64,000 nt of DNA from Lingula anatina (Eukaryota > Brachiopoda > Lingulata > Lingulida > Lingulidae): contig NW_019775576.1 in the NCBI RefSeq assembly GCF_001039355.2, positions 97,513 to 161,512 of the forward strand. Direction: 5' to 3'. A program made the translations under genes and the position numbers. Below are positions 1-11,116 of the stretch, piece after piece; the stretch's first letter is position 1; every line of letters begins with the position of its first letter. Under the pieces are notes generated by a model. That model ran no database searches, was not told the DNA's origin, and saw nothing but the letters and a program-made list of their open reading frames with translations.

Positions 1-141
1 ACTTAGACCCCATTCCCATAGATTTTGGATCGATCTATCCCTGTGGGGAGTCTCACTAGATTACTGTCAGCTTAGCCGACTTAAGTGTCTCTCCCACCTA
101 CTAAAAGCTGTAAGGGGGTAATTAACTATGGTGCGCGCTCG
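1..141 (+). mobile_element. MITE family 1, left half only, identical to 370-510
   Basis: Bases 1-141 are identical to 370-510, including the ACTTA before the element. At 141 the similarity stops and the sequence folds back: AACTATGGTGCG is followed four bases later by its exact reverse complement. The right half of the element is absent. The duplication may extend outside the window. Confidence 0.7.
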
Positions 142-374
142 CACCATAGTTCGAAGTTGGCGTAGAAGTTGGCGATTCCTTGTAAAATTAGTTTGATATT
201 GACTGCATTTTTTTTTCTAATTCGAAGAAAATTGAATTTCCTTCCAGGACCCCATTGATATTTTTCTTCTGTGCCTTTTTTTTTTTTTTTTTTTTTTGCA
301 ACTGTTGGTTTTAATCTAATAATTTATCCAAAATATAAGAGTGCATTACTGTTTAGATTGTATGGTACCACTTA

Positions 375-599
375 GACCCCATTCCCATAGATTTTGGATC
401 GATCTATCCCTGTGGGGAGTCTCACTAGATTACTGTCAGCTTAGCCGACTTAAGTGTCTCTCCCACCTACTAAAAGCTGTAAGGGGGTAATTAACTATGG
501 TGCGCGCTCGGCTGACTGCAATTTAGGGTGAACCCCCAGGGAGTAAGGTCGATCTAAATCTAAATCTCTGGATCGATCTAAATCTCTGGGAATGCACCC
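375..599 (+). mobile_element. MITE family 1, complete copy flanked by TTA
   Basis: Ends are gaccccattccca on the left and tgggaatgcaccc on the right, with GATCGATCTA-type motifs just inside both ends. TTA lies directly outside both ends (372-374 and 600-602). Length is 225 bp with no coding capacity. A 3-bp TTA duplication is what PIF/Harbinger-type elements leave, so I suggest that superfamily, but there is no transposase to confirm it. Confidence 0.65.
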
Positions 600-602
600 T
601 TA

Positions 603-1834
603 TTTTTGGTGTCTTAGGTATCAATTGATGGCAGAATGATCAAAATCTGGGTAAAATCTTCAAAATAAGTTACTTTTTTAAAAGTTGTAAGCTTTTTGAT
701 TGTCAACATGTAGGAAAAGGGAGTTTTATATCCTGGTAAAGCAAAAAAAAAAAAAAGTGCATCTTTCCTTTACCAGCAATTTGTAGCCTATCCAAAATTA
801 ATGAGAAAATCATGATACAAGCTTACAAAGTCCATATTTCTGTCATTCTAGTGTAACATTGCAGTTAACTTTTACATTCTAAGAAAGGCTTATTTTCTGC
901 TATTTTAGGGGAAAATCTCATTTTAAAAATGTCTAAAAATGAGTAGCTTTGCACTAGTCTATGTAACAAATTCATTGTGTTAGGTGAGGTCCCAACTACC
1001 ACACTTCACACTCAAGATTGTGTCATTTGTGACTGTGGCAGCATGGATTGTTACAAAACCAGACCCTTGCTGTCAATTTATGGTGCTGCGTTGTATTACA
1101 GTGTTCACTCATAGGGAATTTTTAATATAAGAAAATAAATATGATTTGAGTAATAACTTTTTTTCATTTTTGTTTTAATGTAGAATGCAAGGTCTGGAAA
1201 GCTGAGGGAAAATTTACAGCTGCTCTAAATTTGGACAGTTAAAAACTGCAAAAAGTTCATTGCTGGAAAATTTTAACATAATAGATTTTTCTCTGATACA
1301 GGTAGTTGGAATGGACTACCAATTACACACGTATCTCTTCATTGCTTTAATAACATGGGTGTTGGTATGTTTTCACCATTACCAAAGATGCACTTGCAGT
1401 CCAGTTTGGACTGCTCAACAATAGTGATGAACATCACACAGTAGAACGAGATCCAAGACCCCTTATTGTACTGAAGAGCCAATTAAAACATTTTACTTTA
1501 ATAATACGGTATAACTAACAGGGTTGAAAACATCCCAGCCAAATTTTTGAAGTGTACGAATTTTGCAAAGTTATGCCTTCCTCCAATTCAAACCTTAATA
1601 AGCCTCTTACTAATATGTACCACTCTACTAAATGCCCAGGCCTTCTAAAATGCAAGAACGAAAAAATAGGATTCAATAAAAGTTATACAATAAGATGGGG
1701 TATAAAACTAGAATATGAGTGCAAGCACAGGTCAAGCAATGGTTTTCAAGTGGAAGAAAAATCCCATATAGAATACTTCAAGTGAACTGCTTGGAAAAAT
1801 TGAACAACAAACAATTTTATATTTACATTAAACC
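603..1834. other. No gene recognised
   Basis: AT-rich sequence with an A run near 742-757. No splice-consistent coding segment or repeat family is evident. It could belong to a neighbouring 3' UTR. Confidence 0.4.
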
Positions 1835-2468
1835 TTTATTTACATTTTTTGTACAGAACATTTTTTCATTTCAGTATTTTTTTTACATTTTTTTGCATCT
1901 CCATTTTTTCTTTTGTTTCATTCTTTTACAAAGTATATATTTTGTTTTTTTTTTTCTTTCCTATCACTACCTCTTTTTTTTTAGTTCATTTTCTTTCTTT
2001 TCATCAGTTTTTTTTTTCTCTAGACATTATTCTTATGGTTCAAATTTCCCCTTACAGAACTTATATTACCCATTCTGTCTCTTGGTGGCCAACTTCCAAC
2101 AGGCTGAGAAGAGATCTGAAACAGAACTTAGGTTATGGTACAAAAAGAAAAAAAACTTAACTACCATTCTAATTTCCACACACACACACTACACTGAAAA
2201 CAAAATTACACCAAGTCTGGGGCTTTTTAAAAAGATCAGGGGTTTGCCAGGGTAATAAGTGCAGTTATAAATTGCAAAGTTAACTAAAACCCTATTGAAC
2301 ATGTCTGAATATGTTAATATGCGGAAGTTAAAAAAACATAAAGAAAAAAGAAAAAGCAATGTGAGAAAACCCGGGCAAGTCCACATTTTCTTTTATAGGC
2401 ACCGATCATTTTTGCAACATGCCCAACAAAGCATGTTTAAAAAGTGCAGTCTACCTCTCTCCCTCTCA

Positions 2469-2521
<53 letters not shown>

Positions 2522-3974
2522 ACAACTTATTACAACTGGAAGCGGAACAAACAAAAATGTTATAAAGCTATCATAGAACACATCATTTGACCCAAATTAC
2601 CCCCTCCCTCCCCCAACCATGCCCATATTCCATGCCTTCATAAAATGACTACTGGTGTAATACTATTGACTCGCACCTTCCAAATAATCCTTTCTGACAC
2701 TATTGACCTTATGAAGAAACATGGTTTTAAAACAAACGTGCACTAAAAATATAATTGTCTGGATTGTACTCCAACTTTCCCAGTATTGAGCATACAATTC
2801 ACCAAATTTGCTTGAATTCAATAAGTAATTGCCATTATTAGTGTTAAAAGTAAAACAGTAGAGAAAAATAAAAGGAATCAAAGCAGCTCACACCACCAGC
2901 CAAATGCAGTTAAAATTTTCTACAGCAACATTAAACTCCACCAGCATAAGTAATCGTACTTATTCAGTATTTAGTCTTATACTTTGATACTTGAAATTTA
3001 ACATCTTAATGAATAATACGAGGACTGAAATATAATAGCTATCTGGGGCATCCTGAATTAATCAGTTAAATAACATTTAAATAGAAGCTTGTGAACATGT
3101 CACATGGTTCAAAATGTCACACTCATTCACAACTTTTAATTTAAGACCCAAATTAAAAAAAAATTATAAAAAGAAGCAGAAAATGCACATAAAATGCAAC
3201 TCTCACAGCTCAGTCATTTTAACTCACATTCCAGCCCAATTTTTACACTTAATCTACAATAACATAAAAATATGACGACAAACCATGGCTATAATTTAAG
3301 GGCCACAACCCATCCTTTCTCTCATTCCAAGGAGGATTTTTGCTTAACTAATAGCTTCATAGCAAGAAGGCTTTTTTTTTATATTGCAGCATCAGTAAGG
3401 TATAAAAAATTACTTTGTTAACAGATATATTTTCACATCCATTATCATAAAAAAGTTTTTAGCACTGGGGCATAAAAGTAAGTTCTGTTTGCCTCTGTAC
3501 TGGGATGAAAGGTTATTTATTTATTTTACAAAATAATACCGAGATTTAATAAATACTAAACCAGTCGCCTAAGAAAATGTATTTTTGTTTTAAAGCCTTG
3601 CAAGTAATTCATTAAAGCTAAAAAAATAAAAAATATGATACAAGTTATTTTGTATATCAAACCCACCTACTAAAACAGACAAATAGTAACTTCCAAGTAA
3701 GGTTTCAGCTATTTCTGTTTGATCTGTAATCTTTTTGTCATCTTTCCATATTTCTAAATTCTAATTCCTCCATCTAATTCCCCACATAATCTCTTTTTTC
3801 CCATTTCACTAGTATATTTCGTTTTTTTCCTCCATTTCTTTTTTTCTCTGCAAAATTCAACTTGGTGCTTATGATCTAAAATTCCTTTTTTTTCCCTTCC
3901 ACCCACCCCCGCCCCAGCTCTCTTTCTTTTTCAGCAGGTTTTGTGGACCACTTGATGCCATATTTTAAACTGGA
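1835..3974 (-). other. PABPN1: Putative PABPN1 3' UTR and downstream sequence
   Basis: No open frame of interest follows the PABPN1 stop. On the minus strand AATAAA-type signals occur near 3515-3525 and again at 1840-1835, so the 3' UTR could be about 0.45 kb or about 2.1 kb. A 51-base A run on the plus strand (2470-2520; U51 in a minus-strand transcript) lies between the two signals. The rest is AT-rich and mostly unremarkable. Which signal is used cannot be told from sequence. Confidence 0.35.
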
Positions 3975-6470
3975 CTAGTAAGGTGAATACCACGCAGCTC
4001 TCCTTGGCCTAAAATAACGGGGAAAAAAAATGCTAATTATACTCAAAAAATGTTTATCAAAAATAAAATAATAATACTAGTTATCCTTTATTCATAAATA
4101 AATAAGCTCTCCTCAAAGACAAAGTTCTAATTTTTTTTATTTACCTTAATGCTCACACTGATGACAATCAAATACTTACTAGATAATATGTATTCAAATC
4201 ATTGGCAAATGAAGAATGAGGATTTAACATGACCCCCCCCCCCCCCCTCCCAAAAAGCCATTTCACTCACCTAAACCTGCCTCGTCTTGGCATGTAGCCC
4301 CCATAGCCACCCCGAAAGCCACCTCTCCTGAAGCGCCCTCTACCTCCACCACGATTGGTTGTACTTATACCAGGTTTATTTGTGCGCTTGGGCATTACCT
4401 AAATGAACAATTAACTTAAAAAAAACAACTTGGCACAAAGAATAGCAGTAACTATATCTAGCTTCTTAATATGAGGAATGGGATCAAATTAAGAGCTGCA
4501 TGTCTTTTTTTTTTGTCATATTTCTGAACTATACTGAAAAATATCCTGACCTTTATTTGTCTTCCCCGAAAGAGAGATTCATCTAAAGCCATTGCTGTCT
4601 GTACGGAGTCTTTATCAGCAAATTCTATGTAGGCAAAGCTGAAAGGCAGATATCAGTAAGAAATTAATTCTTCCTTCTCAATAGTCAACACATTATAAAC
4701 ATTTTTCATACGAGTCATAATGAGGGGGAAAAAGTTTTAAAATGTGGTCATCCTTTTACATTAAAAAATATTCAACAAAATAATACTTAAAGGTAATCAC
4801 ATCTCCTAGCCCCCCCTCTCCCACCCCTTCACCTCTGTACATTAAAGTATTTGAAAAGGTAAATGACTTATTTTCAATTTTGAACAAAAATTCTTGGTCA
4901 GACTATACAGATATATACAGAATCCAGAATTAATGTTGCTTGGAATTATCTCACTAATCATTGCATTTTAGATAAATAAAAAATCTGTTAAAATGTCTAC
5001 TAACCCTTTTGGATGTCCAGAGAACTTATCACAAAGTATTGTAACCCTGTTAACAGAACCGCAGCCATGGAAATGTTGCTCCAACTCTTCTGCTGTTGTA
5101 CTATAGTCAACCTAAAACAAATCACCTTTTTCCTTTTTTTTTTTTTTTTGATTATTAGAGAAAAATTCTCACTTTCAATCTGCATCAGTAATGAATGAAA
5201 TTGAACAGAAGGGAATCAAAATGTAAAAAATCTCATATACATAAACAATATTCAAAACAAGCCCTCCCCCCCCCCAAAGAAATGCTACTAAGCTTTAAAA
5301 AAAATGAAATACAATATTAACTCAAATGTCACTAGATGTGAGTATAAGAATCCATTATCCAATTTATTAATAAACAGTAAAACCCTTATTATATAATAAA
5401 ACATTTAGTCAATGATCAAAGACATCATAACACTTACATTTCCAATGTAACAAGACCTTGAATCTGCATCAATTTTTTCTTCCATTGACGGATGGACAGG
5501 ACTAGCTGAAGAACAACATTACAGAAATAAGCAATTTGATTGAGATTTCTACTGCATTTCTTGAATTATTTTTATAATTTGTAAAAAACAAATTAACAAA
5601 ATTAAGACAGCATAACTATTTTAATTATCTATATTTGTTAGCATCAATTCCTTATGAAGATCTATCAAAGTTGTTCTAGACGTACCATATGCAAATTTTG
5701 TAGTTTTGTGGAAATATGTCACAGTGACATAATTTTATAGGCTCAACTATGAAGACTCAATTCAGTAGACATTACAACAGACTTTTCCTTTTGAACTTTT
5801 TGACACACTTTCATAAAAACCAACCCACCTTTTCAATTATTTACATCTATACTGAAATGATTTTATTTTACAGCAAGGGTTTAACTCCCCCCCCCCCCCC
5901 CCCGGCATATATATATATATGTAGAATAAAACCTTATAAAGACAGGAGTTTAACAACCAAGGACAATGCATGGGCTACTTTATTTCCATGCAATAAATAA
6001 ACAACTTCTTTGAAGAAAAGGGAACGTCTAAGAAAAGCCACCACACTGGATATGGGTCAGAGTGACATACTTATTCCTGGAGACATATTCATTGTTTTTT
6101 CCACTTCATTTTGCATTTGCTTGAGCTTTTCTGCTTCTGCTTCCATCTCTCTAACTCGTTCTTTGATTGCTTCAAGCTCCTAGAATAATAAAATATTAAT
6201 GAACCCATACATTTAAATATTGTGCTACTTCAATCTCTGTCAACATAATATTGTGTGTGTGCGTGTGTGTGTGTGTGTGTGAGAGAGAGATAGACTCACA
6301 GGATCATCCACCCCTGCATCTTCTGTGCTCTCTGTTGTAACATCGGCTTCACCTTCTCCCCCTAGACCTTCGTCCTCCTGCTGCCCTTCTTCGCCATCGT
6401 AACTGTAGTCTTGCTCATGATCGCCAACTAGGTCAGGGACCGCTTCAGTTTCTGTTCCGTTTTCTGCCAT
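3975..6470 (-). CDS. PABPN1: PABPN1, nuclear poly(A)-binding protein 1 (seven coding exons)
   Basis: The protein binds growing poly(A) tails in the nucleus, stimulates poly(A) polymerase and helps set tail length (family knowledge). Coding exons, in order on the minus strand: 6470-6300, 6179-6071, 5505-5438, 5111-5005, 4638-4551, 4398-4271 and 4008-3975. All junctions are GT-AG, the frame is continuous, and the product is 234 aa. Visible domains are an acidic N-terminus (1-57), a coiled coil starting [18 protein letters not shown] (58-90), one RRM (about 110-185) with RNP2 CYIGNV (112-117) and RNP1 KGFAYIEF (151-158), then an RG-rich tail and the terminal WYSPY (230-234). Human PABPN1 is longer (about 306 aa); the polyalanine and proline-rich start is absent here. 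The last coding exon adds only the end of one split codon, ten residues and the stop. If the last intron is retained, a TGA within its donor ends the protein at RFR. The identification is very secure; the exact isoform set is not. Confidence 0.95.
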
Positions 6471-6660
6471 ATTTGATAGCCTATTACAAAAATTATGCAA
6501 TTACAATTCAGCACAGCATGCAAACTTTAATATTATGATCGACTGTTTCCAATTTTTTCTCGGTCGTCATTCGATGGCATAGATTTGGAATTCAATATAA
6601 GAACTACCGGCTCACCTTCTTCACACAAAAACAGCAATGGCGGACTGAGTGTGTCAGTTG
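6471..6660 (-). promoter_or_regulatory. PABPN1: PABPN1 5' UTR with a noncoding first exon and YY1-like site
   Basis: Ten bases upstream of the ATG (6470) there is a good acceptor (tttttgtaatag, cut after 6481), so the start codon lies in an exon beginning at 6480. Further upstream, the minus strand holds GAAG|GTGAGC, giving a donor after 6616. A noncoding first exon therefore probably ends there. Just before it lies CCGCCATTG (about 6637-6645), which resembles the YY1/initiator-type element often found at transcription starts of housekeeping genes. No TATA box is evident. The transcription start is not determined; somewhere in 6640-6680 is my estimate. Confidence 0.45.
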
Positions 6661-6699
6661 AGATAGCTGCAGATTGTGTCCTTTGTGCACAACTGAACT

Positions 6700-8339
6700 G
6701 TCCCCTCTGTAAGCTACACAAAGGTCATTTAGTGCACAACCAGTAAAAATACTTACTTTTAATGAAACCGACCCAAGTGCAATTTTATAAAAAGATTAAC
6801 TCCCGAGGTAGTGGATCGAGGAGTGATATTAAAGTATAGAATTTTTGTCCCAAATCCAATTTTTTTAATACAAAAGTAGGCCTAATTTCACCAAATCACG
6901 AAAAAAAAAAAATTGCTCGAACAGTCCCTGGCTTGGATTTGATGTTTTACACCACTCCTTATTAGATAATTATTTAGTTTTTCTATCAATCATGATTCAG
7001 AAAGGATATGTCGCCGTCAGTAGGCTACTATTATATGATGGGTCTGAAGATCTGGATTGGGATTGATAAGATATTTAGGCCCTACATGTAGGCCTACAGG
7101 TAGGCTAGATATGCATCGAAAATATGACTCTGGGACATTTTCAAACAGGTATAGTATACCTTTAAGGCCACGGCCTTGTGGTGACCATACGTTCGCCGGC
7201 TGTATACCTGTAGTCAAAGCCAATGAGTGGTTTATGAAAAGTGTAAATACGATCTGCCCTAATCTCCGATCCAAATATATCCCACAATGTTGTCTGTTTG
7301 ACAGGTGGATTGGGACACGAAAGCCTAATGAAATATGACCAAAATACTGTATGCACAGCCGGTCGCTGTATCTTTTTGTTCAATACTTCCGTCCCCAGTA
7401 GCGGATTTAGGGGTTTCGGGGGGGGGGGGGGGGTGACCCCCCCTTCAAATAATCCTGGATCCACCCCTGGTCCCAGTAGACTCTTGGTCAACAACTGATG
7501 TGGATCAGACCCAAAGACAAGTGAATTGTCAACTTTATTCTCCCATGAAGGCTTTTTAGCGCGTTTCCACAGGTTGTACGGTCATATTCCGGTTATATTA
7601 AAGATGCCCTACACGAGAATTAACCGCTAAAAGGAATTTTCCTCTACTATACTCTCGAGTAGCGGAGAAAGGATCGACCCGGCTCACCACTTGGATTCCA
7701 GGTTTCATTCCTTTTCTCATTTTATGATCTAGTTCTAAATAACTAATCAATCACTTACAGGCAGAAGGCCATGTCTTCTAAGACATCTCGGAAGGAAGTA
7801 TCAACACCAGGTGCATTTATTTGAAGGGGTTTAGAATTTTTGGAGTCTGCGTTTGGAAAGATTATAGGCCTAGTAGCTTTGCAGGATACATAAACGTAGA
7901 AAATATGACATTGGGAAATTTTCAAATGCGTACAGTATACCGATGTGAGTATACTTTTATCTTAATAGTGAAAGGTGGTTTACAAATCAGAATCACTGCT
8001 TCTTTACACACCTTTTACCTATTCGTACTTTTTAGCTTTCAGTGTCCCCGATTTGTCATTCCCTTTGGTGTATTGATTACATTTAATCAAATCCGAATTA
8101 ATTCAGACCGCTGAATGTACACTTTATGTACACAGCCGCCCTTTTCACAACCACATCGTGATTCTTGGGAATAAATTGGGTAAGCAAATTGCCTTGCTTT
8201 ATACAGCAGGAGAAGTACCACATCACCGGTCAACGACAACAGATTAACGTGAAAATTATTTTTCTTAGGGTTGTGATGGCATATATACCAGATATGACGT
8301 TAATGCTGTGTGTTTGACATTTTACTAGCTGAAAATTTA
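6700..8339. other. Intergenic, PABPN1 to the GCNT-like gene
   Basis: Contains the 74-bp MITE at 7396 and several TAGGCCTA palindromes (6878, 7088 and 7864 regions). Open frames here are short and look random. Confidence 0.5.
7396..7469 (+). mobile_element. MITE family 2, short internally deleted copy (74 bp)
   Basis: Ends are cagtagcggatttag and ctggatccacccctg. GTCCC flanks both sides directly (7391-7395 and 7470-7474), giving a 5-bp target duplication. The middle is little more than a G run next to a short C run, so this is a deletion derivative. Confidence 0.7.
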
Positions 8340-8437
8340 GTTCAAGCACGGTCTACGCGAAGAGATTGGGACGTTATATAACGACGAAAAATAAGGATGT
8401 CAATCCTAACACCAATTAAATTAGAGGCATACTACAG
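8340..8437 (+). other. Possible noncoding 5' exon of the GCNT-like gene
   Basis: A donor-like ACAG|GTAAAT occurs at 8437/8438, about 280 bases upstream of the acceptor that opens the first coding exon (8718). This suggests a 5' UTR exon ending at 8437. The 5' limit is a guess. The rest of 8437-8718 looks like an AT-rich intron with a T-rich tract before the acceptor. Confidence 0.3.
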
Positions 8438-8717
8438 GTAAATATTTGTTTAAAATATTTTTCTATAAAATCGTAAATTTATAAAACTGGAATAAATAGA
8501 TGCTCATACTATTTGATTTAGAAAGACATTTTATTTTCTTCTCTTTCTGACTGAAAAGACGGGGTAGGGTGAAGACAAAAAAGAAACTGTGGCTATTCTG
8601 CTTTCACCTATGTCGCAGACAGCTGATTAAAATCTTCGTGTCGAGCAAAAGATTTATTTGCAAAAATATACCAATTTAAAGAATTAATTTATTTTTCTTT
8701 ATTTTTTTAAATTTCAG

Positions 8718-10609
8718 TTGATAGTCTAAGCAAAAACAAGAGAAATACTGAGAGATTAACAATGCACAAACCGACTTTGGTTCGCCGTCTCCTTCTCGTT
8801 TTCACTTGCTTAATCTTTATAGCTTTAAATCTTGCGGTTGTGTGCGTTTTCCGTTCAAGTCCAAGTAACCTTTGTGGAACAGCGCAAGAAAATTTGACGC
8901 ACGGTTCATTTGATGTTGAGAACCGGCACCCTGCCGATCTAGGCGATGTTGCCGTTGTTGGCCAGTCTTTTAACGAGATTGTTGACTCTGTCGTGCCACG
9001 TGTAAAAATCAGCGACGTTGACTGCAAGTTACTTTTTGAAGGGGATCTTGATGAATTGCATTACGCAGAGGAAATAATGACACAGACACAGCGACATTTT
9101 CTTTCAGATGAACGTATGTTTCTTAAGTCGAAGAACTGCACAAAATTTGTTAAGGAAAGGCAATATATTTTATCGTCGCTGACAAAAGAAGAAGAAGAGT
9201 TTCCCCTGGCTTTTAGTATTATGGTTTATAAAAATGCGGAGCAAGTAGAGAGGTTATTACGCGCCATCTATCGACCGCAAAATTTCTACTGCTTCCACGT
9301 TGATAACAAAAGTTCCCCGGCGTTTTTAAATGCAATGACGTCATTGTCAAGCTGTTTCGACAATGTGTTTGTAGCAAATACACATGTTAATGTTGTGTGG
9401 GCAGAGGTGACCGTGCTGGATGCAGAGTTGGTCTGTATGGAGGAATTATTTAAGCGATACTACAAGAAATGGAAGTATTTCATCAATCTTACTGGTCAAG
9501 AATTTCCGCTGAAAACGAACATGGAGCTAGTGAAGATTTTGAAAGCATATGGCGGTGCCAATGATATGGAAGGGACTCTGAAAAGGTAATATTACATAAA
9601 AACATCTGGGCTAACAAACTTAGAGAGGGCCAAAAGGGGGATACATTTTATATAACTCTCTCCTCCACGATTTTTTCGCACCCTTCTCGCTCATGAAAAT
9701 ACGCTGAAATTTTTATATTTTCAATGTTTTTGTTATTTCAAGTCAGTATTTTATTTCCATTTCCTTTTGGCCATTAGAGTCCAAGACGGAATTTCCCATT
9801 TTGTTCCCAACAAGATCAAACAGCAGCCTATTTAATGAAAAAAAAAAGGTGCGCTGTATCCAAGACCTTGACTTCCTTTTCTGAAACTTGCCCTTTCCGG
9901 GAAAAAAAGGGTCAGGGTTGGGGGGGGGGCATGTTGCTCTCAATGTACTGCACATCAGGGGTGGATCCAGGATTATTTGAAGGGGAGGGGGGGGGGTTGA
10001 GAATACGGCCCCTGAACGACAGACCTCGGATGCGAAGCCGACCATCGCCCCCTTGGTTTTCTGGAGAGCAAACAGTGCCCTTTGGTACGATGGTATGATT
10101 TACCTAGTCAAAATTCTAATTTCAAGATGGGAATNCCCCCCTCTAAATCCACCACTACTGCACACTTATATTTGGTTTCATTAGATTTTACCACATTTTA
10201 GCATATATTATTTATGAGAACAGGGGTAAAACAACCTCGCCGACTCTCCGATCCTGCCTTTTTTTAAAGCATTTGACCCAGTAAAATGTTTTTTAAATTT
10301 ACTAGAACTTTTTTCAGACGAAATATGGATCGTTTTACAAAAGAATGGGACGGCCACCTCCACCTGACAGGTCAAACGCTACCCCCCGCTCCCTTTGGGA
10401 TTGTTCCTACGAAAGGGGCAGTTCATATTACGGCAACGTGGGGGTTTGTGAACTTCACCCTCACTGATCCTATCGCAAAGGAGTTTCTGAAATGGACTCG
10501 AAAGACCCATAGAGCTTGTGAGACATTTTTCACCTCCCTCAATCATAACCCTCATTTGATGGTGCCCGGATCATTCACAGGTGCGTTGCAGATCGCGAGA
10601 AGAAAAAGA

Positions 10610-10649
<40 letters not shown>

Positions 10650-11091
10650 CACCAAATAAAATACGTATGACAATTTTATATTTAGATTTGGTTTGGTTGC
10701 AATGTATAAATTTGTTTTTCATTGTCAAAATCCTACAATTAATGTATTTGTTAGGAACATGTTTTTCATAATTCTTTTCTCCGTTTCAGGATCGGCAGAA
10801 GCACTGGAGACTAAGCCTTTCATGACGCGTTATAAAATTTGGGTTGACGAGAGCATACCATTTTGCGGCGGAAAATTTGTACGCGCCATATGCATCTTTG
10901 GGTTGGAACATTTACCAAGACTGTTTGTAAGAAATGAATTATTCGCAAACAAGTTTCACCAGGAATTTCAGCCGTACACATTAGATTGTATGGAGGAGTG
11001 GCACTACAACAAAACGAGACTGGGGTATTCTCTACCTTTTAATACACAGCATTATCGGTCATTGCCATTTGTAAAGGATAAAATTATCTAG
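8718..11091 (+). CDS. GCNT-like beta-1,6-N-acetylglucosaminyltransferase (GT14), three coding exons
   Basis: This is a Golgi type II enzyme expected to add a beta-1,6-GlcNAc branch to O-glycans (core 2, core 4 or I-type; family GT14). Coding segments are 8762-9585, 10318-10580 and 10790-11091 with GT-AG junctions, giving 462 aa; vertebrate GCNT1 is 428. The coding exon opens at 8718 after a clear acceptor and ATG is at 8762. Visible features: a short basic start, a signal anchor (about 10-30), a stem, then DCKLLFEGD (87-95), FPLAFSIMVYKNAEQ (147-161), FHVDNKS (178-184), VVWAEVTVLDAEL (211-223) and INLTGQEFPLKTN (241-253). E343 in RACETFFTSLNHNP aligns with the catalytic glutamate of the SPDE motif in GCNT1 (Glu320 in mouse). 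The C-terminal CIFG and LFANKF motifs are present. The frame has no breaks, so it looks functional. The exact branch specificity (core 2 versus I) cannot be assigned. Confidence 0.9.
9956..10160 (+). mobile_element. MITE family 2 copy inside intron 1 of the GCNT-like gene
   Basis: It starts caggggtggatccagg and ends taaatccaccactactg. The flanks are CACAT (9951-9955) and CACAC (10161-10165), a 5-bp duplication with one change. Its interior (caaaattctaatttc and the stretch before it) matches the copy at 26062-26319 in the opposite orientation. One undetermined base lies at 10135. Confidence 0.65.
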
Positions 11092-11110
11092 GGCATATCG
11101 AACACCAAAG

Positions 11111-11116
11111 AATAAA
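11111..11116 (+). terminator. Candidate poly(A) signal of the GCNT-like gene
   Basis: AATAAA lies 20 bases after the GCNT-like stop codon. It is the closest canonical signal. A later one lies near 11800, so a longer 3' UTR is also possible. Confidence 0.4.

Noticed and set aside
1719-2255. 178-codon plus-strand frame rich in Phe
   Set aside because: It is produced by T-rich DNA in the presumed 3' UTR of the minus-strand PABPN1 gene; no family similarity and low complexity.
4262-4270. TGA after RFR as the main PABPN1 stop
   Set aside because: It lies in a strong splice donor, and splicing to 4008 restores the conserved WYSPY end.
8707-9027. 106-codon minus-strand frame
   Set aside because: It is antisense to the first coding exon of the GCNT-like gene, which has clear family motifs.
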